Shown: positions 19,588 through 30,137 of the stretch, piece after piece
Numbering within the stretch: position 1 is the stretch's first letter
How the letters are laid out: every line of letters starts with the position of its first letter
Assembly (NCBI RefSeq): GCF_001969815.1
Contig: NZ_MRBK01000014.1
Coordinates: 62,001-126,000, forward strand
DNA length: 64,000 bases
Direction: 5' to 3'
DNA from: Bacillus swezeyi
GTDB lineage: Bacteria; Bacillota; Bacilli; Bacillales; Bacillaceae
Program-made: the position numbers and the translations under genes
The notes under the pieces: generated by a model
Databases searched by the model: none
What the model saw: the letters and a program-made list of their open reading frames with translations, nothing else
What the model was told of the DNA's origin: nothing

Positions 19588-20504
19588 GATAAAACCCTCT
19601 GATTCGTTTTGAGCGGCTCTCCGTCTCCGTTGTAGATGCGGCTTAAGCTGCCGGGTCCGTTCTTTCTAGAAAGCTCTACGATCCGCTGAAAAACACCGTA
19701 TTCCCTGAGCAGTTTCAGCGAAGGCCGCTTTGCGATATCTGAATATGTGAATCCGTGGGCGGAGACGATGACCGAAACACCCGCATGCACCGCTTCTAAA
19801 AGCGCTTCGGCGTCTTCCATTCTGCCAATCTCATCTGCAATCACCACCTCCGGACTCATCGACCGGATCATCATCATCAGACCTTCCGCCTTTGGGCAGG
19901 CGTCAAGAATATCTACGCGGTCACCAAACCGATATTGGGGAATGCCGTTTACACACCCGCCAATCTCAGATCTTTCATCAATGATCGCGACTTTTTTGGC
20001 GGGGATGCTGCCGCTTCCCGTACTGATCAGTCTTGCAAGATCCCTGAGCAAGGTTGTTTTACCGGTTTGAGGCGGGCCGATGATCAGCGTATTCAGCCAG
20101 ACGCTTTGAAATAAATGCGGCACATACGGCTTTGATATGCCGATTTTTTCTTTTGCAATGCGAATATTGAATGATGAAATTTCCCTGATTCCTTTTACAG
20201 CCCCATTTTCTACGACAACCCGCCCGGCAAGACCTACGCGGTGTCCGCCTCTGATGGTGACATATCCTTTTCTCAATTCCTCTTCAAGCGTATACATACT
20301 GTAATTGCCCAGCCTGTTCAAGAGCAGCGCTGCATCTTCAGATGTTGCCGCATAATTCAAAAAAAGCGGACTGCCTTTCTTGACCAGTTCGAGCGGACGA
20401 CTTGTCCTAATCCGAATTTCTTCTATCTGATCAACTTCATGTTCTTTAATTCCGCTAAGCGCACGTTTAATCGTATCAGGGAGAATCTCTGTGATGTGAT
20501 GCAA
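19581..20504 (-). CDS. spoIIIAA: SpoIIIAA secretion-type ATPase
   Basis: Cytosolic ATPase related to type II/IV secretion ATPases, thought to energise the channel. Walker A is GPPQTGKTT, Walker B lies around VVIADEIGRMED, and IRGGHRVGLAGR is a family hallmark. The TTG at 20504, eight bases after AGGAGG, gives 307 residues, identical in length to B. subtilis; a GTG at 20510 overlaps the ribosome site and is less likely. First gene of the operon, behind a clear sigma-E promoter. Confidence 0.95.
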   Translation of the reverse strand: MHHITEILPDTIKRALSGIKEHEVDQIEEIRIRTSRPLELVKKGSPLFLNYAATSEDAALLLNRLGNYSMYTLEEELRKGYVTIRGGHRVGLAGRVVVENGAVKGIREISSFNIRIAKEKIGISKPYVPHLFQSVWLNTLIIGPPQTGKTTLLRDLARLISTGSGSIPAKKVAIIDERSEIGGCVNGIPQYRFGDRVDILDACPKAEGLMMMIRSMSPEVVIADEIGRMEDAEALLEAVHAGVSVIVSAHGFTYSDIAKRPSLKLLREYGVFQRIVELSRKNGPGSLSRIYNGDGEPLKTNQRVLSC

Positions 20505-20541
20505 AAACACTCCCTCCTCTTTTTAGCTTGTCTTCTATAAA

Positions 20542-20570
20542 AATGTATGATCAAAGGAAGACTTTATGAC
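20542..20570 (-). promoter_or_regulatory. Sigma-E promoter of the spoIIIA operon
   Basis: Read leftward: GTCATAAA, about 13 bases, then CATACATT, in good agreement with the sigma-E -35 and -10 (CATACAnT) elements, about 40 bases before the spoIIIAA start. Sigma-E control of spoIIIA is established in B. subtilis. Confidence 0.75.
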
Positions 20571-20597
20571 AAGTCGGACTCTCTCAGCCTGCTTTCT

Positions 20598-20882
20598 TTA
20601 TTTGTAGATGCCCGCAATAATGAAAACAACTCCCATAAAAATCAATATCAGCTTTGCATATGAAAGCTGCCCTGCAATTTGATATATTCCGATTGTCATC
20701 GTAATAATAAAGATCAGCGGTCCGACCATTGCAAGAACGCTGTTCACCGCCACGGCTTTACGGACGTCGTTCGTCATGAGCATCACAACAGCCGCCGTCA
20801 GCTCGATCAGGGAAGACACCACTCTTAAAGCCGCCATTGACAATACCGTCGGATTGACTTGTCCAAAGAAAAACTTCATCAT
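20598..20882 (-). CDS. yqhV: Membrane protein YqhV (DUF2619)
   Basis: A 94-residue integral membrane protein of unknown function with three hydrophobic segments (about 10-38, 44-68, 74-93). Ribosome site GGAGG lies six bases before the first ATG. It lies 90 bases before spoIIIAA on the same strand, the same position as in B. subtilis, where it is reported as sporulation-linked. No catalytic motif is visible. Confidence 0.85.
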   Translation of the reverse strand: MMKFFFGQVNPTVLSMAALRVVSSLIELTAAVVMLMTNDVRKAVAVNSVLAMVGPLIFIITMTIGIYQIAGQLSYAKLILIFMGVVFIIAGIYK

Positions 20883-20992
20883 CTTAAACCTCCAGTAACA
20901 CTTCGGGCTTTTTTTACAATCTATGCTCTCTCTTTAAAAAGTAGTCTTCTGATTTTTCTATTGGGAGCTCTTATACAAGATTCAGGCAGCAG

Positions 20993-21024
20993 AAAAAGAG
21001 CCGGCTTTATAAAAGCCGGCTCTT
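20993..21024 (-). terminator. Terminator of efp
   Basis: Stem AGAGCCGGCTTT / AAAGCCGGCTCT with a short loop, T-rich tail leftward, directly after efp. Confidence 0.85.
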
Positions 21025-21040
21025 GTCTCTCTAATATGAT

Positions 21041-21598
21041 TTATGCTCTTGATACGTAAGATCCGTCAGAAGTATTGACAACGAGCTTATCCCCTTCGTT
21101 AACGAAGAAAGGCACGTTGACAACCAGACCTGTTTCAGTTTTTGCTGGTTTTGTTCCGCCAGACGCTGTGTCGCCTTTAATGCCAGGTTCTGTTTCCACA
21201 ACCTTCAGCTCGACTGTATTCGGAAGTTCGATTCCGAGTGTCTCCGTCTGATACATCACGATGTGAACGGACATGTTTTCAAGCAAGAATTTGAGCTCGT
21301 GTTCGATTTGCGACGCATTCAGCTCAAGCTGTTCGTAGCTGGTTGTATCCATAAAAACGTGCTGATCGCCGTTTGCATACAAATACTGCATCGTTTTTGT
21401 TTCGATTTGGGCGCGCGCCACTTTTTCCCCTGCACGGAATGTTTTTTCCTGAATCGCGCCTGTGCGGAGATTTCTCAGTTTTGAACGGACAAAGGCAGCA
21501 CCTTTTCCAGGCTTGACGTGCTGGAAGTCAACAACGCGCCAGATGCCACCATCTACTTCAATTGTTAAACCTGTGCGAAAATCGTTTACTGAAATCAT
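21041..21598 (-). CDS. efp: Elongation factor P
   Basis: Rescues ribosomes stalled on polyproline by acting next to the peptidyl-transferase centre. Three beta-barrel domains over 185 residues; the modified lysine is K32 in KPGKGAAF (5-aminopentanol-modified in B. subtilis). The C-terminal signature around [12 protein letters not shown] is present. Ribosome site TAGGAGGA. Follows yqhT by 30 bases. Confidence 0.97.
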   Translation of the reverse strand: MISVNDFRTGLTIEVDGGIWRVVDFQHVKPGKGAAFVRSKLRNLRTGAIQEKTFRAGEKVARAQIETKTMQYLYANGDQHVFMDTTSYEQLELNASQIEHELKFLLENMSVHIVMYQTETLGIELPNTVELKVVETEPGIKGDTASGGTKPAKTETGLVVNVPFFVNEGDKLVVNTSDGSYVSRA

Positions 21599-21628
21599 GA
21601 TTATCCTCCTATTGCTCCAATCAACGGA

Positions 21629-22690
21629 TTATAAAATAATTAAATCTTTTGCGGAATGGGTAAGGGACTCGTTCCCTCCGTCAGTGAGCACGATATCATC
21701 CTCTATTCTGACTCCACCTGTGCCCGGTATGTAGATTCCCGGTTCAACCGTTACGACCATGCCTTTTTCAAGAGGCTGATCTGAACGTGCTGAAAGCGCC
21801 GGACTTTCATGTACTTCCATACCGAGGCCGTGGCCTGTTGAATGGCCGAAATAATCGCCGTAGCCCTTTGAAGAAATATAGTCCCTTGTATAAGCGTCAG
21901 CCTGTTTTCCGGTGATTCCCGGCTTGATATTCCGCATGCCGATAGCCTGCGCTTCAAATACGGTTTGATAAATGCTTTTCAGTTCGTCGCTCGGCTCGCC
22001 TACCGCGATCGTACGCGTAATGTCCGAGCAGTATCCTTTATAATAGGCCCCAAAATCCAACGTCACAAGGTCGCCCTTCTCGACGGCTTTATCGCTTGCC
22101 ACGCCGTGAGGCAGACTTGAGCGCAATCCTGAAGCAACGATCATATCGAATGAAGAATGATCCGCCCCCTGGCTTCGCATGTAAAATTCAAGCTCATTGG
22201 CGATTGCAATTTCTGCGATGCCGGGCTTGATAAACGTCAGAATATGGCTGAATGCATCATCTGCAATCTTTGCAGCTTCCTTTAATATCTTAATCTCTTC
22301 ACTTGACTTAATCAAGCGCAACTTTTCCACCGATTGAGAAACCGGAACAAGCTCGGCCGCACCAAGCCTGTCTTTGTAGGAAGCATATGTCCCGTATGTC
22401 ATCTTTTCCTGCTCAAATCCGATTTTATTTAGTCCCATTTCTTTGATCACATCAGCGGTTTTTTGCACGATTCCGCCGGAATGCTGAACGATTTCAAAGC
22501 CGCTGGCTTGTTTTTTCGCCTGCTCCATATAACGGAAATCCGTAATAAAGACCGCTTTGTCTTCAGAAATGACCGCAAGACCTGAAGAGCCGGTGAACCC
22601 TGTTATGTACCGCAAATTGATGCTGCTCGTAACCAAAAGCCCTTCGATTCCAAGACCGCTGAAAAGCTCTCTCAATTTATTAAGTTTCAT
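21629..22690 (-). CDS. yqhT: Xaa-Pro aminopeptidase-type M24 peptidase YqhT
   Basis: Metallopeptidase removing N-terminal residues before proline. The C-terminal pita-bread domain supplies two-metal ligands: aspartates in LDFGAYYKGYCSD, histidine in GHSTGHGLG, glutamates in VTVEPGIY and VRIEDD. The N-terminal creatinase-like domain covers about 1-125. Length 353 normal. In a run with aroQ and efp. Confidence 0.93.
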   Translation of the reverse strand: MKLNKLRELFSGLGIEGLLVTSSINLRYITGFTGSSGLAVISEDKAVFITDFRYMEQAKKQASGFEIVQHSGGIVQKTADVIKEMGLNKIGFEQEKMTYGTYASYKDRLGAAELVPVSQSVEKLRLIKSSEEIKILKEAAKIADDAFSHILTFIKPGIAEIAIANELEFYMRSQGADHSSFDMIVASGLRSSLPHGVASDKAVEKGDLVTLDFGAYYKGYCSDITRTIAVGEPSDELKSIYQTVFEAQAIGMRNIKPGITGKQADAYTRDYISSKGYGDYFGHSTGHGLGMEVHESPALSARSDQPLEKGMVVTVEPGIYIPGTGGVRIEDDIVLTDGGNESLTHSAKDLIIL

Positions 22691-22705
22691 TGTCTTAAGT
22701 CCCCC

Positions 22706-23140
22706 CTATTTGTTATTGTTCAAAAAATAACAGACGGCAAGCTTGTAGCCTTCAAAACCAAGTCCGGCGATCTGGCCTCTCGCGACAGGAGCAATGACTG
22801 ACTGATGGCGAAACGCTTCTCTTGCCTGAGGATTTGAAAGATGAACTTCGACCACCGGTATGCTGATGGCAGCCACTGCATCGCGGATGGCATAGCTGTA
22901 ATGCGAAAAAGCACCCGGGTTTAAAACAACGCCATCGTATTGCTCCTCTGCTTCATGAAGCGCATCAATGATATCTCCTTCATGATTCGATTGAAAAAAA
23001 GTCAGCTCAGCTTGAACGCCTTCAGCAAATTGAAAAAGCTTTTTTTCCAAATCGGTTAATGTGTCTTTCCCGTAAACTTCAGGTTCGCGCTTTCCCAATC
23101 GGTTTAAATTCGGACCGTTCAATATTAAAATATGCGGCAA
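22706..23140 (-). CDS. aroQ: Type II 3-dehydroquinate dehydratase
   Basis: Dodecameric shikimate-pathway enzyme. Signature ILNGPNLNRLGKREPEVYG with the catalytic arginine and tyrosine, NPGAFSHYSYA and the histidine in EVHLSNPQARE are intact. 144 residues, a little short of some homologues but complete. Known as yqhS in B. subtilis. Lies 15 bases upstream of yqhT. Confidence 0.95.
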   Translation of the reverse strand: MPHILILNGPNLNRLGKREPEVYGKDTLTDLEKKLFQFAEGVQAELTFFQSNHEGDIIDALHEAEEQYDGVVLNPGAFSHYSYAIRDAVAAISIPVVEVHLSNPQAREAFRHQSVIAPVARGQIAGLGFEGYKLAVCYFLNNNK

Positions 23141-23176
23141 CTCTTTTCCTCCTTTTTTAATTCAAGAACTTCACGC

Positions 23177-23208
23177 CAAAAAAAATGTCCACTTACAGTG
23201 AACATTTT
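23177..23208 (-). terminator. Terminator of yqhR
   Basis: Stem AAATGTTCAC / GTGGACATTT (one G-U pair) with a TGTAA loop and TTTTTT tail in the leftward direction. Confidence 0.75.
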
Positions 23209-23232
23209 ATCATATTGCTTTACTTATCAACA

Positions 23233-23769
23233 CTATTCTCTTGATTCTCCAAGCGCCCGCGAAAGCTTTTCAGAATTCAATTCATTGTATTCAAATGAAA
23301 TCGAATAGCCGACAAACAAACCGTACAGCAAGTAGATGCAAAGTGTCGTCACCACCGTTTCCCTCTTTAATTCAGGCACAGTCTGAACATCTGGAAACAT
23401 CGGATTAAACAGATAGAACACAATGACCCACAAAACAGCTCCGAATACCACACCGCCCCATATGCCTTTTACTTGTTTCAGGCAGCCGAAGTAAATCAAT
23501 GCCGCCCCGATGGAAATAACCCCGATCAAAAGAATGCTGATTACCGTTCCAAGAAATCCGTTTTTCCACTCACCGAGTACAAAAGGCTGGAGAATCATGT
23601 TCGGATTGACTTCTGAAAACTTAAAAAGATAGGCGAGCTCAGCTAAAGCGCTCCAGAGAACGCCGCCGACAAAACCCGTCGTGATCACCCGTCCTGTGAA
23701 GGACATAGGGGTTTCCCGCTTATTTTGCTCCAATTTTTCCGGCTGTTTCTGATTGTCTTCATTGCTCAT
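23233..23769 (-). CDS. yqhR: Membrane protein YqhR (FigP), SpoVAF partner
   Basis: A 178-residue protein with a hydrophilic N terminus and four membrane helices (about 30-50, 67-90, 95-115, 130-150). In B. subtilis YqhR was renamed FigP and acts with SpoVAF to amplify the germination response; that link is from memory of recent work. Start is uncertain: the ATG at 23769 (MSNEDNQ) is chosen, but the GGAGGTG site also fits upstream GTG/ATG codons up to 23790. Of note, this window also carries a SpoVAF-type gene at 57436. Confidence 0.82.
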   Translation of the reverse strand: MSNEDNQKQPEKLEQNKRETPMSFTGRVITTGFVGGVLWSALAELAYLFKFSEVNPNMILQPFVLGEWKNGFLGTVISILLIGVISIGAALIYFGCLKQVKGIWGGVVFGAVLWVIVFYLFNPMFPDVQTVPELKRETVVTTLCIYLLYGLFVGYSISFEYNELNSEKLSRALGESRE

Positions 23770-24020
23770 ACTGCTCTCGTTCACCTCCATCTCCAGTATG
23801 TCCAAAAACAGCGGCCCCAACATCATTTTGCCAAGTTTTTTAAACCGGCGTGTAAAAATAACGAAAAAGGGTATACTTTAATTAGATTTGACATTCGCAG
23901 GGGTTCGAAATTCTTAAATTTTTAGGCTCGTCAATCTAGAGGTTTCAGCGTTTTTCCTGTACAATAGGTGTAAGGAAATGGTTAATTTAATCATAGATTG
24001 ATACAGATAGGTTGATGCAT

Positions 24021-24974
24021 ATGTCAAATCAAAATAAACGGCCCGCTTACGGAGGGCAGGCTGTCGTCGAAGGGGTTATGTTTGGCGGCAGACGCCATTA
24101 TGTAACCGCGATCCGCAGGAAAGACCGGAGCATTGAATTTTTCAGGCTGCGCCGCAAAACAAACCCGACACTTGAAAAATTGAAGAAAATCCCTTTTCTC
24201 AGAGGGATCATCGCAATTGTTGAGGCCAGCGCAAACGGCACCCAGCATTTGAACTTTTCAAGTGAACGATATGACCGCGACCCCTCTTTAGATGATCAAT
24301 TGCAAGAAGAGAAGCAGTCAAAACTAACGATGATCTTCGGCCTTGCCGCAGTCGGTGTGCTTTCATTCCTTTTCAGCAAATTTATCTTTACACTTGTTCC
24401 CGTTTTTCTAGCGGAGCTCACCCGGCCGGTCTTCCAGTCTGACGTCGCACAGATTATGATCGAGAGCTTTTTTAAGCTGATCCTTCTCTTAGGCTATATT
24501 TACGCGATATCGTGCACTCCTTTTATTAAAAGGGTTTTTCAATATCACGGAGCCGAACACAAGGTCATAAACTGTTACGAACAAAATTTGCCGATTACGG
24601 TTGAAAATGTTCAGCGCCAGTCAAGGCTTCATTACAGATGCGGAAGCAGCTTCATTTTATTTACCGTGATCGTGGGCATGTTTGTTTACTTGCTTGTTCC
24701 TGCTGACCCTCTCTGGGTCCGTATTTTGAATAGAATCGCGCTGATACCGGTTGTTCTCGGCATTTCCTTTGAAGTGCTGCAGCTGACAAACAAAGTGAGA
24801 AACATACCAGTGCTTAAGGTCTTGGGCTATCCGGGCCTCTGGCTGCAGCTTTTGACGACAAAAGAGCCGTCTGACGACCAGGTGGAAGTGGCAATCGAAA
24901 GCTTTAACGAACTTCTTCATATGGAGACCAAAGCAGAGGACGAACAGAAGGAACCTTCTAATATCGTAATTTAA
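24021..24974 (+). CDS. yqhQ: DUF1385 membrane protein YqhQ
   Basis: Conserved Firmicute protein of unknown function. The N-terminal signature YGGQAVVEGVMFGG is the DUF1385 hallmark; three to four membrane helices follow (about 105-130, 145-170, 210-255), with FQYHGAEHKVINCYE between them, which carries conserved His/Cys residues that could bind a metal. The ATG at 24021 follows AGGT; TTG and ATG codons slightly upstream are in frame. Length 317, as in B. subtilis (318). Confidence 0.9.
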   Translation: MSNQNKRPAYGGQAVVEGVMFGGRRHYVTAIRRKDRSIEFFRLRRKTNPTLEKLKKIPFLRGIIAIVEASANGTQHLNFSSERYDRDPSLDDQLQEEKQSKLTMIFGLAAVGVLSFLFSKFIFTLVPVFLAELTRPVFQSDVAQIMIESFFKLILLLGYIYAISCTPFIKRVFQYHGAEHKVINCYEQNLPITVENVQRQSRLHYRCGSSFILFTVIVGMFVYLLVPADPLWVRILNRIALIPVVLGISFEVLQLTNKVRNIPVLKVLGYPGLWLQLLTTKEPSDDQVEVAIESFNELLHMETKAEDEQKEPSNIVI

Positions 24975-25014
24975 ATTCTAACGAATTGGTTAATTTTTTG
25001 GGAGGTGGACAGTT

Positions 25015-25401
25015 ATGAAGCAACGCGTACATCCTGTCTCAGCTTTAATTATTGCGCTTGGTATTTTTGGGTTTGTCTATTTCGCTATCACAAGTCCGGG
25101 CCGGCTGCTGCAATACCTGCTTGTATTTGCCGCGGTCGGCGCGATCATTTACTTTGTGATCAAACGCATTTCCAATCGCGATATGGGGAGTGAAGGAGCC
25201 GCTTTTAAGAAAGCAGCCAAACAATCCAACAGGCGTTTTCAGGATCATAAAAAGCGCTCCGTAAAAGGCCGGGTCAATCATCTTAGAAGTGTGCCGTCTA
25301 TCAATAAATCCAAGCCCGTTTCGGTTAAGAAAAAAAGCCAGACTCAGCTGACGGTGATTGAAGGCAAAAAAAGCAAAAAGAAAAACAGGGCTTTCTTTTA
25401 A
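25015..25401 (+). CDS. yqhP: SA1362-family protein YqhP
   Basis: A 128-residue protein with two N-terminal membrane helices (about 8-28 and 33-48) and a very basic C-terminal half (KKAAKQSNRRFQDHKKRS and similar), which suggests contact with RNA or membrane lipids. Function unknown. Good ribosome site GGGAGGTGG. Its last four bases overlap the end of the convergent yqhO. Confidence 0.87.
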   Translation: MKQRVHPVSALIIALGIFGFVYFAITSPGRLLQYLLVFAAVGAIIYFVIKRISNRDMGSEGAAFKKAAKQSNRRFQDHKKRSVKGRVNHLRSVPSINKSKPVSVKKKSQTQLTVIEGKKSKKKNRAFF

Positions 25402-26273
25402 TACGTCCACTGTTTCAAAAATAATTCTGTTCGTTTTTTTCCTAGCTCAATCAGAGCTAGTTTTTTTTCTGCCGAAATCGCAAATTCTGTCGACAGCACT
25501 TCTTCAACCGGCAAAAAAATAATGTTCCGTTCATGTTTAGTTGCGATATGTCTGGCATCATGGGCTTCCTTCATCGTCTCAAAAAGCGCTCCGAACAGCT
25601 CAAACGCATTACCGATCGTTTTCTTCGGTCTTTCTTTTTCATTGGGCATTAATGTAACACCTAAAACCGGCCGTTTTTTTTCGGCGGTAAACAGCCAGAT
25701 CGGAAAATTGCTCAGCACCCCGCCGTCAACCACTGTGCAGATGCCGGCGGAAGATTTCAGTTTAACCGGTTCAAAAAAGTAAGGGATGCTGCAGCTCATC
25801 CGCACCGCCCTGGCGACGGAAAAACGCTCGGGGTTCAAGCCGTATCTGTTTAAATCATCAGGCAGAACAAGCATTTTGCCATTCGTTAAATCTGAAGCGA
25901 TCAGCTTCAGTTTTCCTTTGTCAAAATCGCCGAACACCGAAATGCCCTTTGCTTTTAATTTTTCGGAAATCCAGTTTTCTAATTTATCTCCCTTATAAAG
26001 GCCAAGCCGCCAATAAATTGAAGCCCATTGCAGCATTTTTAAAGGCAAAAATGAAAACCTCGGATCGAGGAGCTCACGTTCATTTAATTCCTCCATCATA
26101 CGGCTGATCTCCGCGCTCGTATATCCGGCTGCGATAAGTGATGCAATGATCGAACCGGCGCTTGTTCCGGCCAGTCTCTTAAAACGGAAGCCTCGTTTTT
26201 CAAGCGTTTCATATGCCCCTACAAGTGCAATGCCTTTCATTCCGCCGCCTGAGAAAACCCCGTCTATGTACAT
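25398..26273 (-). CDS. yqhO: Patatin-like phospholipase family protein YqhO
   Basis: Predicted serine lipid acyl hydrolase of the RssA/NTE type. The oxyanion loop SGGGMKG is at residues 9-15, the nucleophile is the serine in AGTSAGS near residue 40, and the catalytic aspartate is in VDGGVLSNFP near 190, forming the Ser-Asp dyad. Length 291. Ends tail-to-tail with yqhP. Substrate unknown. Confidence 0.9.
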   Translation of the reverse strand: MYIDGVFSGGGMKGIALVGAYETLEKRGFRFKRLAGTSAGSIIASLIAAGYTSAEISRMMEELNERELLDPRFSFLPLKMLQWASIYWRLGLYKGDKLENWISEKLKAKGISVFGDFDKGKLKLIASDLTNGKMLVLPDDLNRYGLNPERFSVARAVRMSCSIPYFFEPVKLKSSAGICTVVDGGVLSNFPIWLFTAEKKRPVLGVTLMPNEKERPKKTIGNAFELFGALFETMKEAHDARHIATKHERNIIFLPVEEVLSTEFAISAEKKLALIELGKKRTELFLKQWTY

Positions 26274-26361
26274 GTCGTTCTCCCCCCTTAAAAGATGGCC
26301 CTAACACCATTTTAAGAAGGGAACGGTTAAAAAAGACCATGAGACAATAAGCCGGCAAAAT

Positions 26362-26395
26362 GAAAAAAGCCGCCGGTGATCCGGTCAGCTTTTTC
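26362..26395 (-). terminator. Terminator of mntR
   Basis: GC-rich hairpin (AGC..CCGG / CCGG..GGCT) followed leftward by TTTTTT immediately after the mntR stop. Confidence 0.7.
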
Positions 26396-26823
26396 TATTG
26401 ATTGTCCTGTTCATTTCTTTTTTGAACGTTTCTCAAGTCGTCGATTCTTTTGCGGTCATCTTCAAAATATTGCACAAGATCTCCGACACGGTCAATGCTG
26501 TTCCAGCTTAAATGATGTTCAATTCCTTCGACATCATCATAAATTTTCTCTTCGTCAACACCAATGATTCGTAAAAACTGCTCCAATAATTCATGTCTGT
26601 ATACTAAACGTTTGCCTATTTTTTTCCCTTTAGGCGTCAGCACGAGGCCGCGATACTTTTCATAAATCAAATATTCGTCTTTATCGAGTTTTTGAACCAT
26701 TTTTGTAACCGAGGAGGGATGGACGGCTAAAGCTTCTGCAATATCTGAGACTCTGGCATATCCTTTTTCTTCTATCAGCATATAAATTTGTTCTATGTAA
26801 TCTTCCATACTCGGTGTTGTCAT
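26395..26823 (-). CDS. mntR: Manganese transport regulator MntR
   Basis: DtxR-family Mn(II)-responsive repressor of mntH and mntABCD. N-terminal winged helix ([21 protein letters not shown]) and C-terminal dimerisation helices; metal ligands D8, E11, H77, E99, E102 and H103 fall in [15 protein letters not shown] and VEGIEHHLS. The ATG at 26823 follows GGAGGG and gives 142 residues, the same as B. subtilis, to which it is nearly identical. Confidence 0.97.
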   Translation of the reverse strand: MTTPSMEDYIEQIYMLIEEKGYARVSDIAEALAVHPSSVTKMVQKLDKDEYLIYEKYRGLVLTPKGKKIGKRLVYRHELLEQFLRIIGVDEEKIYDDVEGIEHHLSWNSIDRVGDLVQYFEDDRKRIDDLRNVQKRNEQDNQ

Positions 26824-26916
26824 CAAATCCCTCCAAATCACACCTATTCAAATCATAACAAGTTTACACTATGTGCATGTAAAAAACAAGCAATCGGATA
26901 ACGTTTTCAGCCGGTA

Positions 26917-27753
26917 TTATCTTTTAAAATTCCATTCATCTGTCGCATATTTGGTCCGGGACAGATCCTCGACAAACTCCATTTCTTCCTTCGTAAGCTC
27001 ATAAGGCTGCAGATCGATGTTCAGGCCTTTTTCGAACCCTTTTTTAAATGCTGCGCTCGCTTCTTCAATTGTCACTTTTTTAGCTGTCAGCTCATTTATG
27101 GCAACCGCTTTTTGTTTAAAACTCCGCTGCATGCGCTCCCTGAGGCGGTCGTTTTTGTAGATAAACAGATCAAACAGCTTGTCCTCATCCAGATCAAGCA
27201 GAATCGATCCATGCTGCAGAATAACCCCTTTTTGTCTCGTCTGAGCGCTTCCGGCGACCTTTCTGCCTTCGACAACGAGCTCATACCAGGACGGCGCATC
27301 AAAGCAGACGGATGACCTTGGGCTTTTGAGGCTCTGCTTTTCTTTTTCCGTTCTCGGAATTGCGAAATATGCATCAAGCCCCAGTTCTCTGAACCCTTTA
27401 AGGATGCCTTCAGAAATAACTCTGTATGCTTCTGTCACCGTCTGCGGCATTTCCGGATGTTCTTCAGATACAATCACACTATAGGTGAGCTCTTGATCAT
27501 GGAGAACGCCTCTTCCGCCGGTCGGCCTTCTGACAAAGCCCAAACCGTGTTTTTTGACAGCCTCAAGATCGATCTCCTTTTCAATATTTTGAAAATAGCC
27601 GACCGAAAGCGTTGGCGGGTTCCATCCGTAAAAGCGGATCGTCGGCGGAATTTTTTTTTGGCTGTGCCAATAAAGCAGCGCCTCATCAAGAGCCATATTA
27701 AAAGCGGGAGCCTGCCGTCCCGAGTCAATAAAACGCCATGTTTCTTTTTCCAT
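26917..27753 (-). CDS. lipM: Octanoyl-[acyl carrier protein]:protein N-octanoyltransferase LipM
   Basis: Transfers octanoate from ACP to GcvH in the Bacillus lipoate pathway. The catalytic cysteine is in [13 protein letters not shown] near residue 150, and the conserved lysine region is [11 protein letters not shown]. Motif [18 protein letters not shown] is characteristic of the LplA/LipB fold. 278 residues, exact family size. Functionally linked to the glycine cleavage genes further along the window. Confidence 0.95.
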   Translation of the reverse strand: MEKETWRFIDSGRQAPAFNMALDEALLYWHSQKKIPPTIRFYGWNPPTLSVGYFQNIEKEIDLEAVKKHGLGFVRRPTGGRGVLHDQELTYSVIVSEEHPEMPQTVTEAYRVISEGILKGFRELGLDAYFAIPRTEKEKQSLKSPRSSVCFDAPSWYELVVEGRKVAGSAQTRQKGVILQHGSILLDLDEDKLFDLFIYKNDRLRERMQRSFKQKAVAINELTAKKVTIEEASAAFKKGFEKGLNIDLQPYELTKEEMEFVEDLSRTKYATDEWNFKR

Positions 27754-27933
27754 AACCTACCCTCTTTTTCTTTGATATAAAATAAGTCTACCATTCCCTC
27801 TTAAAATTGAAAATAAATTCGGGCTAATCAGATGACAGATTTCCTAGCCTTTACTATAATAGTATGTGTCTTAACATATCGATAAAAAGTTCCCGCATTC
27901 AGGCGGGATGAGTCAAAAAGGAGTCGGATCAGA

Positions 27934-28320
27934 TTGTCTACCAGCAGCATTATCGTTCTCATCATTTGCGCCGCGCTGATCATTTACGCGGTGGTTTCAT
28001 ACATCTACCAGCAGCGCATTATGAAAACCTTGTCAGAAGAAGAATTCCGGGCCGGCTATCGCAAAGCACAGCTCATTGATGTGCGTGAACCGAACGAATT
28101 TGAAGGCGGCCATATTTTAGGTGCGAGAAACATTCCGCTTTCACAGCTTAAGCAAAGAAAAATCGAAGTCCGTCCTGACAAACCTGTTTATCTTTACTGC
28201 CAAAACAATGTCAGAAGCGGACGAGCCGCACAGACACTGCGCAAACACGGCTGTCAGGAGATTTACAACCTGAAAGGCGGCTTTAAAAAATGGGGCGGAA
28301 AAATTAAAACGAAGAAATAA
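27934..28320 (+). CDS. yqhL: Membrane-anchored rhodanese YqhL
   Basis: Single-domain sulfurtransferase on a membrane anchor. Helix at about 5-24, rhodanese domain about 35-125 with DVREPNEFEGGHI and the active-site cysteine in YLYCQNNVRSGR. Start is TTG, preceded by AAGGAG. 128 residues. Divergent from lipM. In B. subtilis the next gene is gcvPB; here opuA intervenes. Confidence 0.92.
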   Translation: MSTSSIIVLIICAALIIYAVVSYIYQQRIMKTLSEEEFRAGYRKAQLIDVREPNEFEGGHILGARNIPLSQLKQRKIEVRPDKPVYLYCQNNVRSGRAAQTLRKHGCQEIYNLKGGFKKWGGKIKTKK

Positions 28321-28323
28321 TGG

Positions 28324-28354
28324 AAGGCTGTCTCGATCTGAGACAGCTTTTTTA
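28324..28354 (+). terminator. Terminator of yqhL
   Basis: Stem GCTGTCTC / GAGACAGC with a 5-base loop and TTTTTTT tail on the plus strand. Confidence 0.85.
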
Positions 28355-28357
28355 TAA

Positions 28358-28396
28358 CCAAAAATAAGCCGGCGAATGAGTTTCGCCGGCTTTGTT
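28358..28396 (-). terminator. Terminator of opuA operon
   Basis: An 11-bp stem AAGCCGGCGAA / TTCGCCGGCTT followed leftward by ATTTTT. The same stem recurs behind the gcv genes at 31729-31762. Confidence 0.85.
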
Positions 28397-28398
28397 CA

Positions 28399-30134
<1,736 letters not shown>

Positions 30135-30137
30135 GCT

